Both the position numbers and the translations under genes were made by a program. 64,000 nucleotides of DNA from Gnetum montanum (Eukaryota > Streptophyta > Gnetopsida > Gnetales > Gnetaceae), in the NCBI GenBank assembly GCA_015680685.1, contig MNCI01036589.1, positions 433,295 through 497,294 of the forward strand. Direction: 5' to 3'. The notes beneath the pieces were generated by a model. It was not told the origin of the DNA. It did not search any database and was given only the letters and a program-made list of their open reading frames with translations. How positions within the stretch are numbered: the stretch's first letter is position 1; the number at the start of each line of letters is the position of its first letter. Positions 1 to 11,000 of the stretch are shown in pieces.

Positions 1-1164
1 ATGGTAAAATGGTTACAAGAGTTTTGTGTGTCGTTGGAACTTATAAAATATTATTATGTGATTGAACAAATCTAAAATTATTAATTTATCTACTTTTGTG
101 GTCATTTCTTTGGTTTACAAATGTGTAAATGATCCTAATTAGATATTTCTTTTAGGTTGAATAAAAAAAAGTTTGATATTTTTTAATTTGGTAAATCTTG
201 CATAGATATTTTACTATGGATTTTTTAAAAAAATTATCTCTTAATTCTTAAAATTAATATTGATTGACCTGTTTCAGAGCTAGATCTAGGTGCTATTAAT
301 TTCGTTTTAATTTTATAGGTTAACATTAGTTCGATTGTTGTAGAAAGAAAGCCACCTATGCATTTTCTTCTTTCAACTAGCTTTCTTTCTTTGGGGGCTT
401 CAGGTGTTAGCTCTTGCTCCCTATGAATGGGTATTACATTTTCTTACACAATGAGAACTGACACCCAAGAAGGAAATTAGTGTCACTCAAGTAGTTAACT
501 ACCATCCAAGCATCATCAATTACTTCCTCATCAATAAAACCTAATAGCGCAATACAAAGTAAACCTGATGAGAAACCAAAAAGGTAGTTCACATAAAAGA
601 GGTAAAACTACAAATCAGAAAAGATTCAGGAAGCTTGGATAAATTTTTAATGATTACTATAAAGTTATAATAGCCACCGGATACAATGCTAATAAGGCTA
701 GGTAATATACATTAAGCTGTGAACTTTCCCATCTTTTAGTTTCGCATCAAAGGAAAAACCTAATGATTAGATTTATGTACCAATGACGAGACTAACATGT
801 AATGAGGATAACAAAGCTTAATTTGTCAAATGCAAAAGAGATACACCTACATTGCAAATGTCTAGCTTATGGACAAGAAAGTGGTGCCATGTTACAAAGA
901 ATGCTTGAAAGTTGAGTGTTTTAAGAGGTGCATTGATTGTAATACAGGTTGCTCCATACAAGTGCAAGATGGTAAGAATTTCCAGGAACCATAACAGTTT
1001 GAGAAGATATTATCACATGGACTTTTTGAATTCCAGATTTGAATTTTTAATGACTTTGAGTTGGCATGATAAAAATGTAATAAATAAAATAGGGGATTGC
1101 CATGTGATAAACTATTTCCAATTTCCATAAACACTAATATTGCTAAATAGATTTTCTTCAATAA
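1..1164. other. Intergenic, nothing recognised
   Basis: AT-rich sequence with only short overlapping open frames on both strands (892-1161) that show no domain or composition typical of coding DNA. No repeat boundary was identified. Confidence 0.5.
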
Positions 1165-1640
1165 TAGAAAGTTCTAGTCATCTTTTTATAAATTGCCCAT
1201 TTATTCAGGAAATTTGGAATGAGTTCAGGTGTCATGGTCATAGTTCACCACCTGCAACTAATTCTAGTAATAATTTGTGTTGGCTTGGCAACAACATCAT
1301 TTTATAGAGGATAGCAAGGTAAGGTGTTGACAGCGCTCCTATGGTTTATTTAGTTTGTGGTATAAAAGGAATGAAATTTTAGAGTTTTTCAACAAAGGTC
1401 ACAGAGCCTGATATAGGTGTAAGCTGCAGCTTTAGCTCTTTGAAGGGATGCTGCAAAATTTCAGAGGAATTCTAATTAGAACAATGTTTAGTTATATCTC
1501 TAGAAGAGGAATGTGGATGATAGTTTATATGTTGTTTTCTTTATTCTTCTATAAATGAAATTGTCTTTTTGGTGACCCATCCACTACAAATCCGGAGATG
1601 TCCATTTGATCAAAATAAATAAATAAACAAATTGGTGTTT
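1165..1640 (+). mobile_element. L1-type LINE 3' end remnant
   Basis: The plus strand translates near 1180-1225 to a peptide containing HLFINCPFIQEIWNEF. This is the typical H-x4-C segment of the zinc-binding domain found downstream of reverse transcriptase in plant L1 LINEs. Stops follow, then a 3' untranslated stretch ending in an A-rich (AAAT)n-like tail at about 1613-1636. Only the last few hundred bases of the element are present, so it is 5'-truncated or broken. The 5' limit is not visible and no target duplication was found. The family call rests on the zinc-binding motif and the tail. Confidence 0.55.
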
Positions 1641-1982
1641 GTCTTTCATATTCTTTTAGGTTAATCCTTGATTTTGGCTGTGAATGAAACTGATGGAACA
1701 ATTCACAAGATGGTGTGGCTAACATCCATGGAGACTAATACCTTCCAATCCAGATAAATTCAGGCCATAGAATCTGCTTGCAAATATTTTGCATCAATTA
1801 TTCTTACCTTAAATTTGATCTATATTTCGTCAACAATTCAAGCATACTTTGTTTGCTATATGTCCAATCTCATATGTAAGCTGGAATATGAAAAGAATAA
1901 AAGTTTCTTTGTAATCAAAAGAGCGATGAATAAATGCACAAGTGAATGTATTTGCACGACCGTGCAAACTGATTGTACTTTT

Positions 1983-2519
1983 NNNNNNNNNNNNNNNNNN
2001 NNNNNNNNNNNNNNNNNNNNNNNNNNNNNNNNNNNNNNNNNNNNNNNNNNNNNNNNNNNNNNNNNNNNNNNNNNNNNNNNNNNNNNNNNNNNNNNNNNNN
2101 NNNNNNNNNNNNNNNNNNNNNNNNNNNNNNNNNNNNNNNNNNNNNNNNNNNNNNNNNNNNNNNNNNNNNNNNNNNNNNNNNNNNNNNNNNNNNNNNNNNN
2201 NNNNNNNNNNNNNNNNNNNNNNNNNNNNNNNNNNNNNNNNNNNNNNNNNNNNNNNNNNNNNNNNNNNNNNNNNNNNNNNNNNNNNNNNNNNNNNNNNNNN
2301 NNNNNNNNNNNNNNNNNNNNNNNNNNNNNNNNNNNNNNNNNNNNNNNNNNNNNNNNNNNNNNNNNNNNNNNNNNNNNNNNNNNNNNNNNNNNNNNNNNNN
2401 NNNNNNNNNNNNNNNNNNNNNNNNNNNNNNNNNNNNNNNNNNNNNNNNNNNNNNNNNNNNNNNNNNNNNNNNNNNNNNNNNNNNNNNNNNNNNNNNNNNN
2501 NNNNNNNNNNNNNNNNNNN
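1983..2519. other. Assembly gap (run of N)
   Basis: 537 consecutive Ns. Long open frames crossing it (1815-2610) are artefacts. Its true length is unknown. Confidence 0.99.
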
Positions 2520-3090
2520 TATTGACCTTACCTCATTTAACATTCTCACAATAGAACTAGAGCTTCTTAGTATAGAGATGCTTATTCTACCATCCAAATT
2601 GAATGCATAGACCCAAAAATATCAACAAGAATAAGAACATAGACAAAAGAATACTAGGACATTTTTTTGCGAAATGACCAAAAAACATATTGAACTTAGT
2701 TATAAATTTACTGAAAAAGTCTAAAGCAAAATACATTCAATGACATTGTCTTGACCAGCACATGCATTCCTAAAATCCCTGTAATCCTTGGTAGCCGTGA
2801 AATAGAATTATATCGGTAGAAGATTAAAGGTTGACAAATAACTATCACTAGACAAAACCCAAACCCTTCAAATCAACTATTTACAAATAAGTAAATCATG
2901 TTTTAAAACATCTAGTTACCTTGCATGTGCCATCTAAAATTTTGATGGGTATAGCCCTTGGAAATTAGCAATGTCTTAATTATAAAAACCATCCTTGTGG
3001 ATACGTTTTTTGAATAAAGTTCTAAGGTTAATCTAGATATGAGTACCATTATCATCAGATAATTTAAAAAATGGATTATGCATAAAAGAT
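2520..3090. other. Intergenic, nothing recognised
   Basis: AT-rich sequence after the gap and before the 3' end of the RTE element. No coding or structural signal was seen. The small minus-strand open frame at 2912-3100 overlaps the RTE 3' end and is not a gene. Confidence 0.4.
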
Positions 3091-4560
3091 TCATTATCAT
3101 CCTAGCCTTTGTCCTAACAAAATGGTGTCAACTCCATGAGCTCTCTATCTTCGATTTTTCATATCATCTTCAATCATTTTTTCCCATGTCTTTGTTGATC
3201 TTTCTTTTAGCGTCTTTCCTGAAATCATGATGAGGCAACCTTTTTTGAGAGGTTCATTAACAAATGTTCTTTGGGCATGGCCAAACCATCTGATACACCA
3301 TTTGTGTAGCTTATCTACAATAGAAGCCTCTCTAAGTTTTCATATAATGTCTATATTATGTAATTTATATTTTCTTGTAAGATTTATCATCCAAGCGTTA
3401 TTGTTCATGCTTCTTTTTTACAACCTAACATTCAGCATAGTAGAACTAATTACTATTCTATAGAATTTTCACTTTAGTTCTATTGGGATCCTCTTATCAT
3501 ATAAAAGACCACTAGTCTATTTTCATTTTGACTCTCCTGCCTCAATCCTATTTCTTACATCCTTATCAATTTCTCCATCTAATTAGAGCATTAATCCTTG
3601 GTGGTGGAACTATTTGCAATAAGAGAATTTTTGGCCTTGAACTATTACTTCTATTCCTTCATTGTTTATACTTTTATTGAAATTACAATTCATGTATTTT
3701 TTCTTCTACTAATTTAAGCTTTTTGATTCTAGAGCATGTTACCATTTTTCAATTTTAGAAATAAATGTTACTCGAGAAATATCTACCAACACAATATCGT
3801 CTACAAATAGCATACACCAAGGGATTTCATCCTATATTTCCTTAGTTAATTCATCAATAACAATAACATGCAAGGACTAGATGCAAATCCTTGATGTAGA
3901 CCTATTGTGATGGGAAATCAGACGTGATTCCATAAGTTCTTCTCATTCTACTAGTAGCTCCTTCATACATGTCTTCAATCACTTTAATACCTATATCAAG
4001 GCTATTTTTACTCCATGAGGCCCACCAAATAAAAATATCTCTAGAAACTTTATCATATCCTTGTTCTAAGTCAATGAAGATCATATGTAGATCTTCTCTA
4101 AGTTTTCTAAATTTCTTCATTAATTATCGTATCAAAAAATAATATCCTCTATAGTAAATCTCACTAGCATAAATCCAAATCAATTTTCAAATATTGTTTA
4201 TTCAAGTTTACAACATCACTCTATGACTCTCTCCCAAAGCTTCATAATAAGGCTCATAAGCTTCTATAGTTTGCACAATTTTGTACATCTCTTTTGTTTT
4301 TGTAAATGGGATTAGTAGTTGCTTTTTCTTCAATTTTAGGCATTTCTTCACTTTCAAAATTTTGTTAAGTAATTGTCTTAGCCATGAGATTCATGTATTT
4401 CCTAATACTTTCCAAGCTCCTATGGGAATAGTATTTGATCCAACAACTATGTTATTTTTTATCTCAGATAACATGATCTTCACCTCAAAGATGAAAAATT
4501 CATTAAGCATACTAAAATTTGGTTCCTTTTTTTGAATCTCCTCTTTGGAAAATTCTTCAT
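3091..4560 (-). mobile_element. RTE-clade LINE, decayed
   Basis: Read on the minus strand, this is a broken RTE-type reverse transcriptase in several frames. Order from 4560 down: a segment like 'GSNTIP.GAWK' (the PDDIP.EVWK region), a 'LIP.YKNK..V..CANYRS' block, LHMIFIDLEQGYDKVSRD with IKVIEDMYEGATSRMR (3902-4120), the catalytic FVDDIVLV motif (about 3790-3815), then the C-terminal part with LYDKRIPIELKWKFYR and RWFGHAQR. The order and motifs are those of plant RTE LINEs, which encode endonuclease and reverse transcriptase for target-primed reverse transcription. The endonuclease half is not seen. The 3' end, about 3091-3135, matches the fragment at 55498-55600. Many stops and shifts: inactive. 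Confidence 0.75.
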
Positions 4561-4762
4561 TTAATAATTTTTTTAAATAATTTTTCCAATATAAAAAATT
4601 TCATCATTTGATTATGCATAAAACTTAGTATTTCACTTTGGTCCTTTTTCACTTTAGTTTATTCTAAAATCATTACAAAATGAGAGATTCTTTGGACAAA
4701 TTTCATTGTGTGATTATGCATCAAACTTATTATTTAACCATTGTTGATTGAGTTGTGGTTAC

Positions 4763-5775
4763 TGTTATAGGAACACCTCTCATTTTAACCTATAATTTCC
4801 TACAATCTTGATGTTGTATGAGTTGTAGGGAGTCTCATCTCCAAAATTCATGTCGTTTGAAGATCATTTCAGGGCATTTTGTGTGTTAGACTCGCAACTG
4901 TGAAGTGGGTGCAATTCGCAACTAATAATAGTCAGCAATTATAAGTCAATGCAACTCATAGTGTGCCCTAGACTCATTTTTATGTAACTTTCTTATGTTT
5001 TCTATAGTGGATTTGGTACTGCAATGTGGTTGCAACTTGCAACAGGTCACAAACTACACAACATGCTAAAAGGAGTTGTGTCTAGTAGCCACTAACACTG
5101 AGAAATGGTTTGCTATCAAGAAATTAACTTTTGGAAGGTTTACAAGGTGTTACAACCCGCTAGTCCTCGCATTGAGAACCACTTCAATTTGAGAATTTTG
5201 ACTTCAAGTAGTTGCAAGGGGCTTCAACCCACAATAGGTCATAGTCAAAAGCTAACTACAAATAGGTACAACCCAAAGCAAGTTGCTACATGGCACCGAA
5301 ATATTTTGAAAAACTGTTTTACCAAAAATGTTAACGATTTCAAGGATGCACTTTTGGCCAATTAATGCTTGTATCTAGGCTAAGGAGAAGAGCTTGAGAG
5401 GCAATTTGTAAGTCCATTAAGCATCTTGTATTGATCGTTTGGCAATTGGATATTCATCTAGAGAGAGGTGAGAATTGAGAGGGTTGTAAAGCCTTGTACT
5501 CTATAACTATTGTTGTGTTGTGACATTATGGTATGTGTGGAAGGCCTGATACTTCCTAGATCCTTGATGCCTATGTGTGCATGAGCCCTTTCTCATGTAT
5601 TTTAGATGTACTTTATTTCATGCATGGATTTTTGGTGGTGTTTTCCTTTCTACATGCATATTGACTTGAATTGTTTATTTGAGCTCTTGAAAACTATGGT
5701 TGATGGTCGATTGAGCATGTGGTTGGGGTTTAATTACATAGGAATGATGTATTAAGCCTACAACCATACCAACCA
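4763..5775 (+). repeat. Element A 5' LTR (start approximate)
   Basis: It lies directly before a primer-binding site. Its last 180 bases (about 5595-5775) match 10795-11000, including TTTGAGCTCTT, GGTTGATGGT and GCATTAAGCC-type blocks, so this is the terminal part of an LTR. The start is set at a TGTTATAGG that would give about 1 kb, but the upstream 800 bases do not clearly match the other end, so the 5' boundary is a guess. It contains several GCAACT-type short repeats at 4890-5050. Confidence 0.5.
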
Positions 5776-5778
5776 TAG

Positions 5779-5790
5779 TGGTATCAGAGC
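5779..5790 (+). promoter_or_regulatory. Element A primer-binding site (tRNA-iMet)
   Basis: TGGTATCAGAGC is the complement of the 3' end of initiator tRNA-Met and the usual minus-strand primer site of many plant LTR retrotransposons. It lies 3 bases after the proposed LTR end. Confidence 0.85.
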
Positions 5791-5988
5791 AAAGATTGGA
5801 ATGCTTGGGTCTTTGAATATCATGTTTGAAATCCTTTCTTCAGGTTATTTTAACCTAATTGTAGGTGCTCTTTTCATGCTTGGGCATGCCCAGATTTGTG
5901 GAATTGTGCTAATTGTGCCTTGGAATTGTGTGGATTATGAAAGATCTGTAATTAGGTGTTTGATTCTTGTTTTAATTGCTTGGTAAAC

Positions 5989-7236
5989 ATGGCTCCCAAG
6001 AGGAAATTTGTGCAAGCTCTTAATAGGGACATAGAAGATCTCAAAGGTACCTTCAAAATGGTTGTAGATAGGTTGGCGAAATCAGATGCCAAACTTGATG
6101 GTAATGCAAGTCCTTCTCAAAGGAAAAATGAGGTTGAATATCCATTGATTGATGAAGATGAAGGAGAACATGAATATGGAAGAGCAGATGATGAGGAATC
6201 TGCTTATTCATCAAAGTCAAGTTCATCTAGGCATTCAAAGCTAGATGATGAAGATAAGGCCAAACTTGCAAGAGGTTTCAGAAATGCATCAAGGCTCCCT
6301 TATGTTGAATTGAAGTCTTTCAATGGTGTGGATGGCTCACATGCTTTTGAATCATGGTTGAAGACATTAAACAAGATTTTTGAGTTGAAGGAGATGTCTA
6401 ATCATCTAAGGGTGCTAATTGTTAAATCCAAATTTGAAGGTATGGCTTTCATTTGGTGGGAAAAGGAGTCTCATGCATTCTTCATGCAAAACAAAGTCCA
6501 AGTGAGGGAATGGCTTGTCAAGCAATACATGTTAAGGCACAGATATGAGCAATCCAAGGAAATGCAAAAGGCTATCATGAAGCTTAAGCATCTAACACAA
6601 GGTGAGAATGATGTGAAGGACTTCTACCTTAAATTTTGTCCCTTGTTCCATAAAGATAAATTTGAGTGAGTATAAGTACACATTCATATTTCTTAGAGGG
6701 TTAAATATGCAATACCAATAGGAGTTGACATTCTATGAGCCTCAAACCCTAATGAGGCTTATGAATTAGCCTTGAAGGCTGAGAAGAAACTAAGTGGCTT
6801 TGGGAGCAAGAGTAAAGGTCTAGCAAAGGAAGGGGTCCAAATTTGAGAAGGGATACAAATTCAAGAAGGCCAAAGAAAACCCCAAGGAGAACAAACATGA
6901 CAAGGAAGAAGACAAAGGCAAGGCCAAGGAGAACGTAAGCAAAGAAGCCAAGGGTTCCAATGGTAGCACCTCTTTTAAGATTCAATGCTTCAGGTTTGGA
7001 GAATTAGGGAACAAGTAGTGGGAGTGTCTTCTTTAAAATTCCATCAAAGAAAAGAGGTCCAAACCATGGATAAGGATTCATCAAATCAAGCTTCTCAAAG
7101 AGGTAATCCTAAGGCTCCTAAGATTGAAGATGTCACTAAAAGGAATTCATTCATGGGCAATTTGAATGTGAGGGATAATCCCAACAAGAAATTGTTGTTT
7201 AGAACTGGGTCTACATGTCTGAAAAGTTGGCAATAA
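5989..7236 (+). pseudogene. Element A gag (Ty3/gypsy), frameshifted
   Basis: The open part runs 5989-6669. I chose the ATG at 5989, which reads MAPKRKFVQALNRD, over the in-frame ATG at 5956. The region from about residue 100 is the retrotransposon gag fold: LPYVELKSFNGVDG, FESWLKTLNKIF, AFIWWEKE, VREWLVKQYMLRHRYE and LKHLTQGENDVKDFYLKF. It would form the virus-like particle. After 6669 the frame breaks. A lysine-rich stretch follows at about 6840-6960, then a degenerate CCHC knuckle at about 6985-7028 in which the second Cys is Phe and the His is Asn. An acidic, serine-rich N-terminal spacer precedes the gag fold. Inactive. Confidence 0.8.
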
Positions 7237-7245
7237 ATTCTTCTT

Positions 7246-7611
7246 TTGATTAATGGTGGTGCTCAAGAGAATGTAATTTCTTCTAAGGCAATTGTTAGAC
7301 TGGGTTTACTAACATATCTTCATCCTACACCTTATAAGGTGCATTGGTTGTCAAGAAGTTTCTCTCAAGACGTGAGGGAGCGATGTGTCTTAAAATTCAA
7401 GATTTTTAGTTTCATTAATCATGTTGTTTGTGAGGTCTTGCAAATTGATTATGCTAATGTAATATTAGAAAAACCTTGGAATTTTAACAATGATGCCAAG
7501 TTCGATGGTTCCAAGAACATGTGGTCAATGGTTAGAGAAGATGGGATCCATGAGTTGATTTCCATGACAGTTGAACATGTGAGAAGTGAATCATCAATGA
7601 ATGCATTTTGA
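7246..7611 (+). pseudogene. Element A aspartic protease, catalytic Asp lost
   Basis: The peptide begins INGGAQENVISSKAIVRLGL, the position of the D-S/T-G-A-x-x-N-x-I active-site loop of retroelement proteases. The aspartate is replaced by asparagine and the next residue is Gly. Downstream sequence resembles the protease C-terminal half that leads into RT. It would have cleaved Gag-Pol. It lies between gag and RT, as expected for Ty3/gypsy order. The active-site change and the separation from RT by a frameshift at 7611 make it non-functional. Confidence 0.65.
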
Positions 7612-8583
7612 TTTTATTGGGAGAGAGAAAATACATTAAAGAACATGATGAAGTAAACATCAATTTTGCTATGGTATCCACAATTGCATCATTCATAGTT
7701 GAGCAAAACTATCTTCCAATAGCAGTTGAAGAGGAAACAAAACAATTTCCAAATGACTTCAAGTGGAAGATAGAGGGTTTGCCACCAATGAGGATTGTGC
7801 AACACCAAATTGACCTCATTTTGGGTACTACAATTTCAAATGAAAGGGCATATCGGATGACACCAAATCAAACGGAAGAATTGTAAAGACAATTAAAGAA
7901 GCTACTTGCAAATGGTAGTTCTAGCAATGCTTGTTCCATATAAGTAAAGCGAAGGGTGGAGGATGCGGATTGAATTACAGGCATTGAATAGGAGTAAGTT
8001 ATCATTTCCCTATTCCAAGGATGGATAATATCTTTGATGCTTTAACACATGCTGAGGTATTTGGGTAAATTGATTTGAAATGTGGGTATCATCAAATTAG
8101 AGTCAAACTAGATGATGAATGGAAGACCACTTTTAAGACTTTGGATGGTTTTTTTGAATGGCTTGTAATGTCATTTAGCTTGACAAATACACTGCCACTT
8201 CCATAAGATTGATGCTTGATGTTCTCAAGGAATTGATTAGGAAATGTTGCATTGTTTTCTTTAATGATATTCTTGTTTATAGCTCAAATGAGAAGCATGT
8301 TGGTCATTTGTGGCTTGTGTGCCACAAGCTGGATGAGGCCCAACTTGTGATCAATACCAAGAAGTGCAACTTTTTGCAAAGGGAGATCACATACTTGGGA
8401 CATGTGATTTCTAAAAATCAATTGAAGATGAAGGCAACCAAAGTAAAGGCCATAAAGGAGTGGCCAATTCCAAAGAATGTTGGAGAGGCACATTCTCTTC
8501 TTGGTTTGGCAAGCTTATATAAGAGGTTCCTTGGGAACATTAGGGGCATTTCATGGTCAATGTTTTCTAGTGGAATGATGTGA
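7608..8583 (+). pseudogene. Element A reverse transcriptase, broken
   Basis: Contains FKWKIEGLPPMRIVQHQIDL and YRMTPNQTEEL (7741-7884), which lead into Ty3/gypsy RT. These are followed in shifted frames by [16 protein letters not shown]-like sequence (about 8040-8115), then FFNDILVYSS at 8257-8286, the YxDD box with the first Asp changed to Asn at 8263. CNFLQREITYLGHVIS and the connection region to about 8550 follow. Order and motifs fit an LTR retrotransposon RT that copies element RNA into cDNA in the particle. Stops between 7886 and 8209 and the altered catalytic box show it is dead. Confidence 0.8.
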
Positions 8584-8589
8584 TGAAAA

Positions 8590-9015
8590 AAAATTTTGAT
8601 TTATTAAAAGATAATATTGCAAGTAAACTAGTGTTTGCAATTCCAAATTTTAGAAAAAAATTTCAAGAAGAGGTAACTGCTAGTGGGCTAGCAATTGGAG
8701 GGGTCTTGTCCCAAGAAAAAAAGACCTTTTGTATTTTTTATAAAAAAGCTCAATGAATTAAGACAAAAGTATAGTGTTTATGAGGAGGAGTTGAATACAA
8801 TCCTTTAGGTCATCAAGCATTGGAGGAATTACTTATTGCCCAAAAAATTTTTGTCGATGACTAATCACAAAGCACTCAAATTATTGAATTCCCAATGAAG
8901 CTAAGTGCCAAATACATGAAGTGGGTGGCAAAGTTGCAAGAGTTTAACTCTATGTTGAAGCACAAAAATGGAAAAGACAATGTTGTGACTAATGTATTGT
9001 CTAGAGTACAGGTGA
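8590..9015 (+). pseudogene. Element A RNase H remnant
   Basis: Frame-shifted peptides follow the RT connection: EVTASGLAIGGVLSQE resembles the first RNase H strand of Ty3/gypsy elements (ASxxAIGAVLSQ). KYMKWVAKLQEFNSMLKHKNGK and NVVTNVLSRV correspond to the end of the domain (KH..GK.N.VADALSR). Catalytic residues cannot be assigned reliably because the frame changes at least twice. Confidence 0.65.
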
Positions 9016-9159
9016 ATTTTAGTTTACCATAATTAAAAGGTATGAATGATTTTGTTCATTTGTACAATGATGATGTTGATTTTAGACAGGTTTAAAAGGA
9101 TTTGAATGAGCCTTTGATTGGGAAAGTGAATCAATGAAGGGATGAACACATCCAAAATT

Positions 9160-10080
9160 GATTTGCTTCAAAAATGGAAAGGTGTGTGTTCCCAATTATG
9201 TTTTTAGGTCCAAGATCGCTTTGGAAAAACATTATAGAGGGTTGGCAGACCATATGTAGAGAGAAAGAAAGCCTTATTCTTATTGGGAGAAGCTACTTTT
9301 GGCTAGGTATGTCTACCAAAATTTTTAAATTTATAAAGGAATGTTTGACATGTCAAAAATTCAAAGGGAAAAAGGAAATAGATATATATTATCTGTCATT
9401 GCCAATTCCTAAGTCACTATGGGAATTCCTAAGTCAATGGATTTTGTTGGGGGAATTCCTAAGTCACTATGGGAAGCCCTAAGTAAATGGATTTTGTTGG
9501 GGGAATTCCTAAGTTACTACGGGAACCCCTAAGTCAATGGATTTTTTTGGGGGAATTTCTAAGACTAGAAATGGAAAGGATCAACTTTTGTTGTAGTTGA
9601 TAGATTCACCAAGATGGCACATTTTATTCCTTGCAAGAAGGTAACTGATGCATCCCCTGTTGCAAATTTGTTATTCTAGCATGTTGTTCATTTGCATGGC
9701 ATTCCATTTAACATTGTCAATGATAGGAATTCAAAATTTAGCAACCCATTTTGGAGATCCTTGTAGAGGATTTTGGGAAATAAGCTAAATGTTTCAAGTG
9801 CTATCATCCTCAATTTAATGAGCAAACTAAAGTCATTAATAAATCTTTGTTGAAAATCTTGAGATGTTTGTGTGATAATCAACCAAAGAGCTGGGAGAAT
9901 ATATTATCTCATATTAAATTCTCTTACAAAAATGTATTTCATTCTAGCATTGGGAAGAGTCCCTTTGAGGCAAATTATGATTTCAATACTAGAATGTTAA
10001 ATGATGTGAAGCACTTTGATGAGGAAGCACAATTGAGTGCTGAATTTGTGCAAGACATGAAAGATTGCATTCCCAAGTGA
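9160..10080 (+). pseudogene. Element A integrase remnant
   Basis: CLTCQKFKGKKE (about 9345-9378) is the end of the HHCC zinc-binding region. After the 50-bp repeat block, [24 protein letters not shown] (from 9600) and LHGIPFNIVNDRNSKF (about 9695-9740) cover the first part of the DDE core; the second catalytic Asp region reads NDRNSKF. SWENILSHIKFSYKNVFHSSIGKSPFEANY (9889-9981) is the C-terminal part of the core. The enzyme would insert cDNA into the genome. Several frameshifts and stops; the wording of the motifs is closest to chromovirus-type Ty3/gypsy elements, but I am not sure of the lineage. Confidence 0.75.
9404..9563 (+). repeat. 50-bp tandem repeat inside integrase
   Basis: A unit starting AATTCCTAAG recurs at 9404, 9454, 9504 and 9554, exactly 50 bp apart: three full copies and a partial one, with a few substitutions. 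The period is not a multiple of three, so it shifts the integrase frame. Confidence 0.95.
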
Positions 10081-10794
10081 GGGAAAGATTGATCAAGAAG
10101 GCTGAAATGTTACAAATAATGTAAGATGTGTCCCTTATGGACCATCAATTATGCTCTATATGTTATTTTCATTTACATGCTTTCAGGTTAGAGTCATGTT
10201 ATATGCTCAGTTTAAAGGTTTGATGTCATAATGTGTCATTAGAAGCTTAGTTTCTTAAAGTTCATGTTATGAAGTCTATGTTTGTTGTGTGCACGTTTCC
10301 TTATGTAAAAAAAGACCAATGATCCCACATGTAAGCCTCACTCAAATGATGTGTCTTCAAAAAGTATAATAGGGAGGGATCTCCTTCCTTGTAGAACTTT
10401 ATGAGAGCATTCCATTTCATTCTAGAGGTGAATTGAAAGAAGCAGAGTTTGCTGGTGGTTTTCTAAGTTCTTTGTATGCTTTTCTTTTCTTTGAATTCTT
10501 GCAATATAATATTTTCACAATGAACTAAGATCCTGAGTATTCTCTCATCCATGTTCTTATAATTTATCACATTTTGATTTCTCACAAGTTCTTGCATAGT
10601 TCTTACAAGTTTCTCACATTTCAAAACAGTTCTTTCATTCTCATAAATGTCTCTCACATATTAGTTCATGTTTTAAGTAACTCTCACCAATGATTTGATG
10701 TTTAGATGTGATATTATTATCATGCATGAAAAACCTATGCTTAGATGTTAACTTGAAAGTGTTTGATGTTTTGTATCTCCATTTCTAGCAAGGG
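10081..10794 (+). other. Between integrase and LTR-like end of element A
   Basis: No open frame or clear match to the 5' LTR. It may contain the 3' untranslated region and a diverged start of the 3' LTR. An AAAGTATAATAGGG stretch at about 10356 could be promoter-like. Confidence 0.3.
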
Positions 10795-11000
10795 TTCATT
10801 TCTCATGAATTTCAATTGTATTTCATTTCATGCATGTTCATTAGAGGGTTTTTTAATGGTGTTTTCCTTGCTACATACACCTTGGCTTGCATTGTTTATT
10901 TGAGCTCTTAAAAATCCTGTGGTTGATGGTGGATTGAGTGTGGGGTTGGGATTTAATTGCATACGAATGATGCATTAAGCCTACAGCCATACCAGTTACA
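10795..11000 (+). repeat. Element A 3' LTR, terminal part
   Basis: Matches the end of the 5' LTR (5595-5775) through TTTCATTTCATGCATG, GGTGTTTTCC, TTTGAGCTCTT and AAGCCTACAGCCATACCAG. Sequence identity is clearly reduced, which indicates an old insertion. Confidence 0.75.

Noticed and set aside
1815-2610. Long open frames on both strands
   Set aside because: They consist mainly of the N run; only the ends are real sequence.
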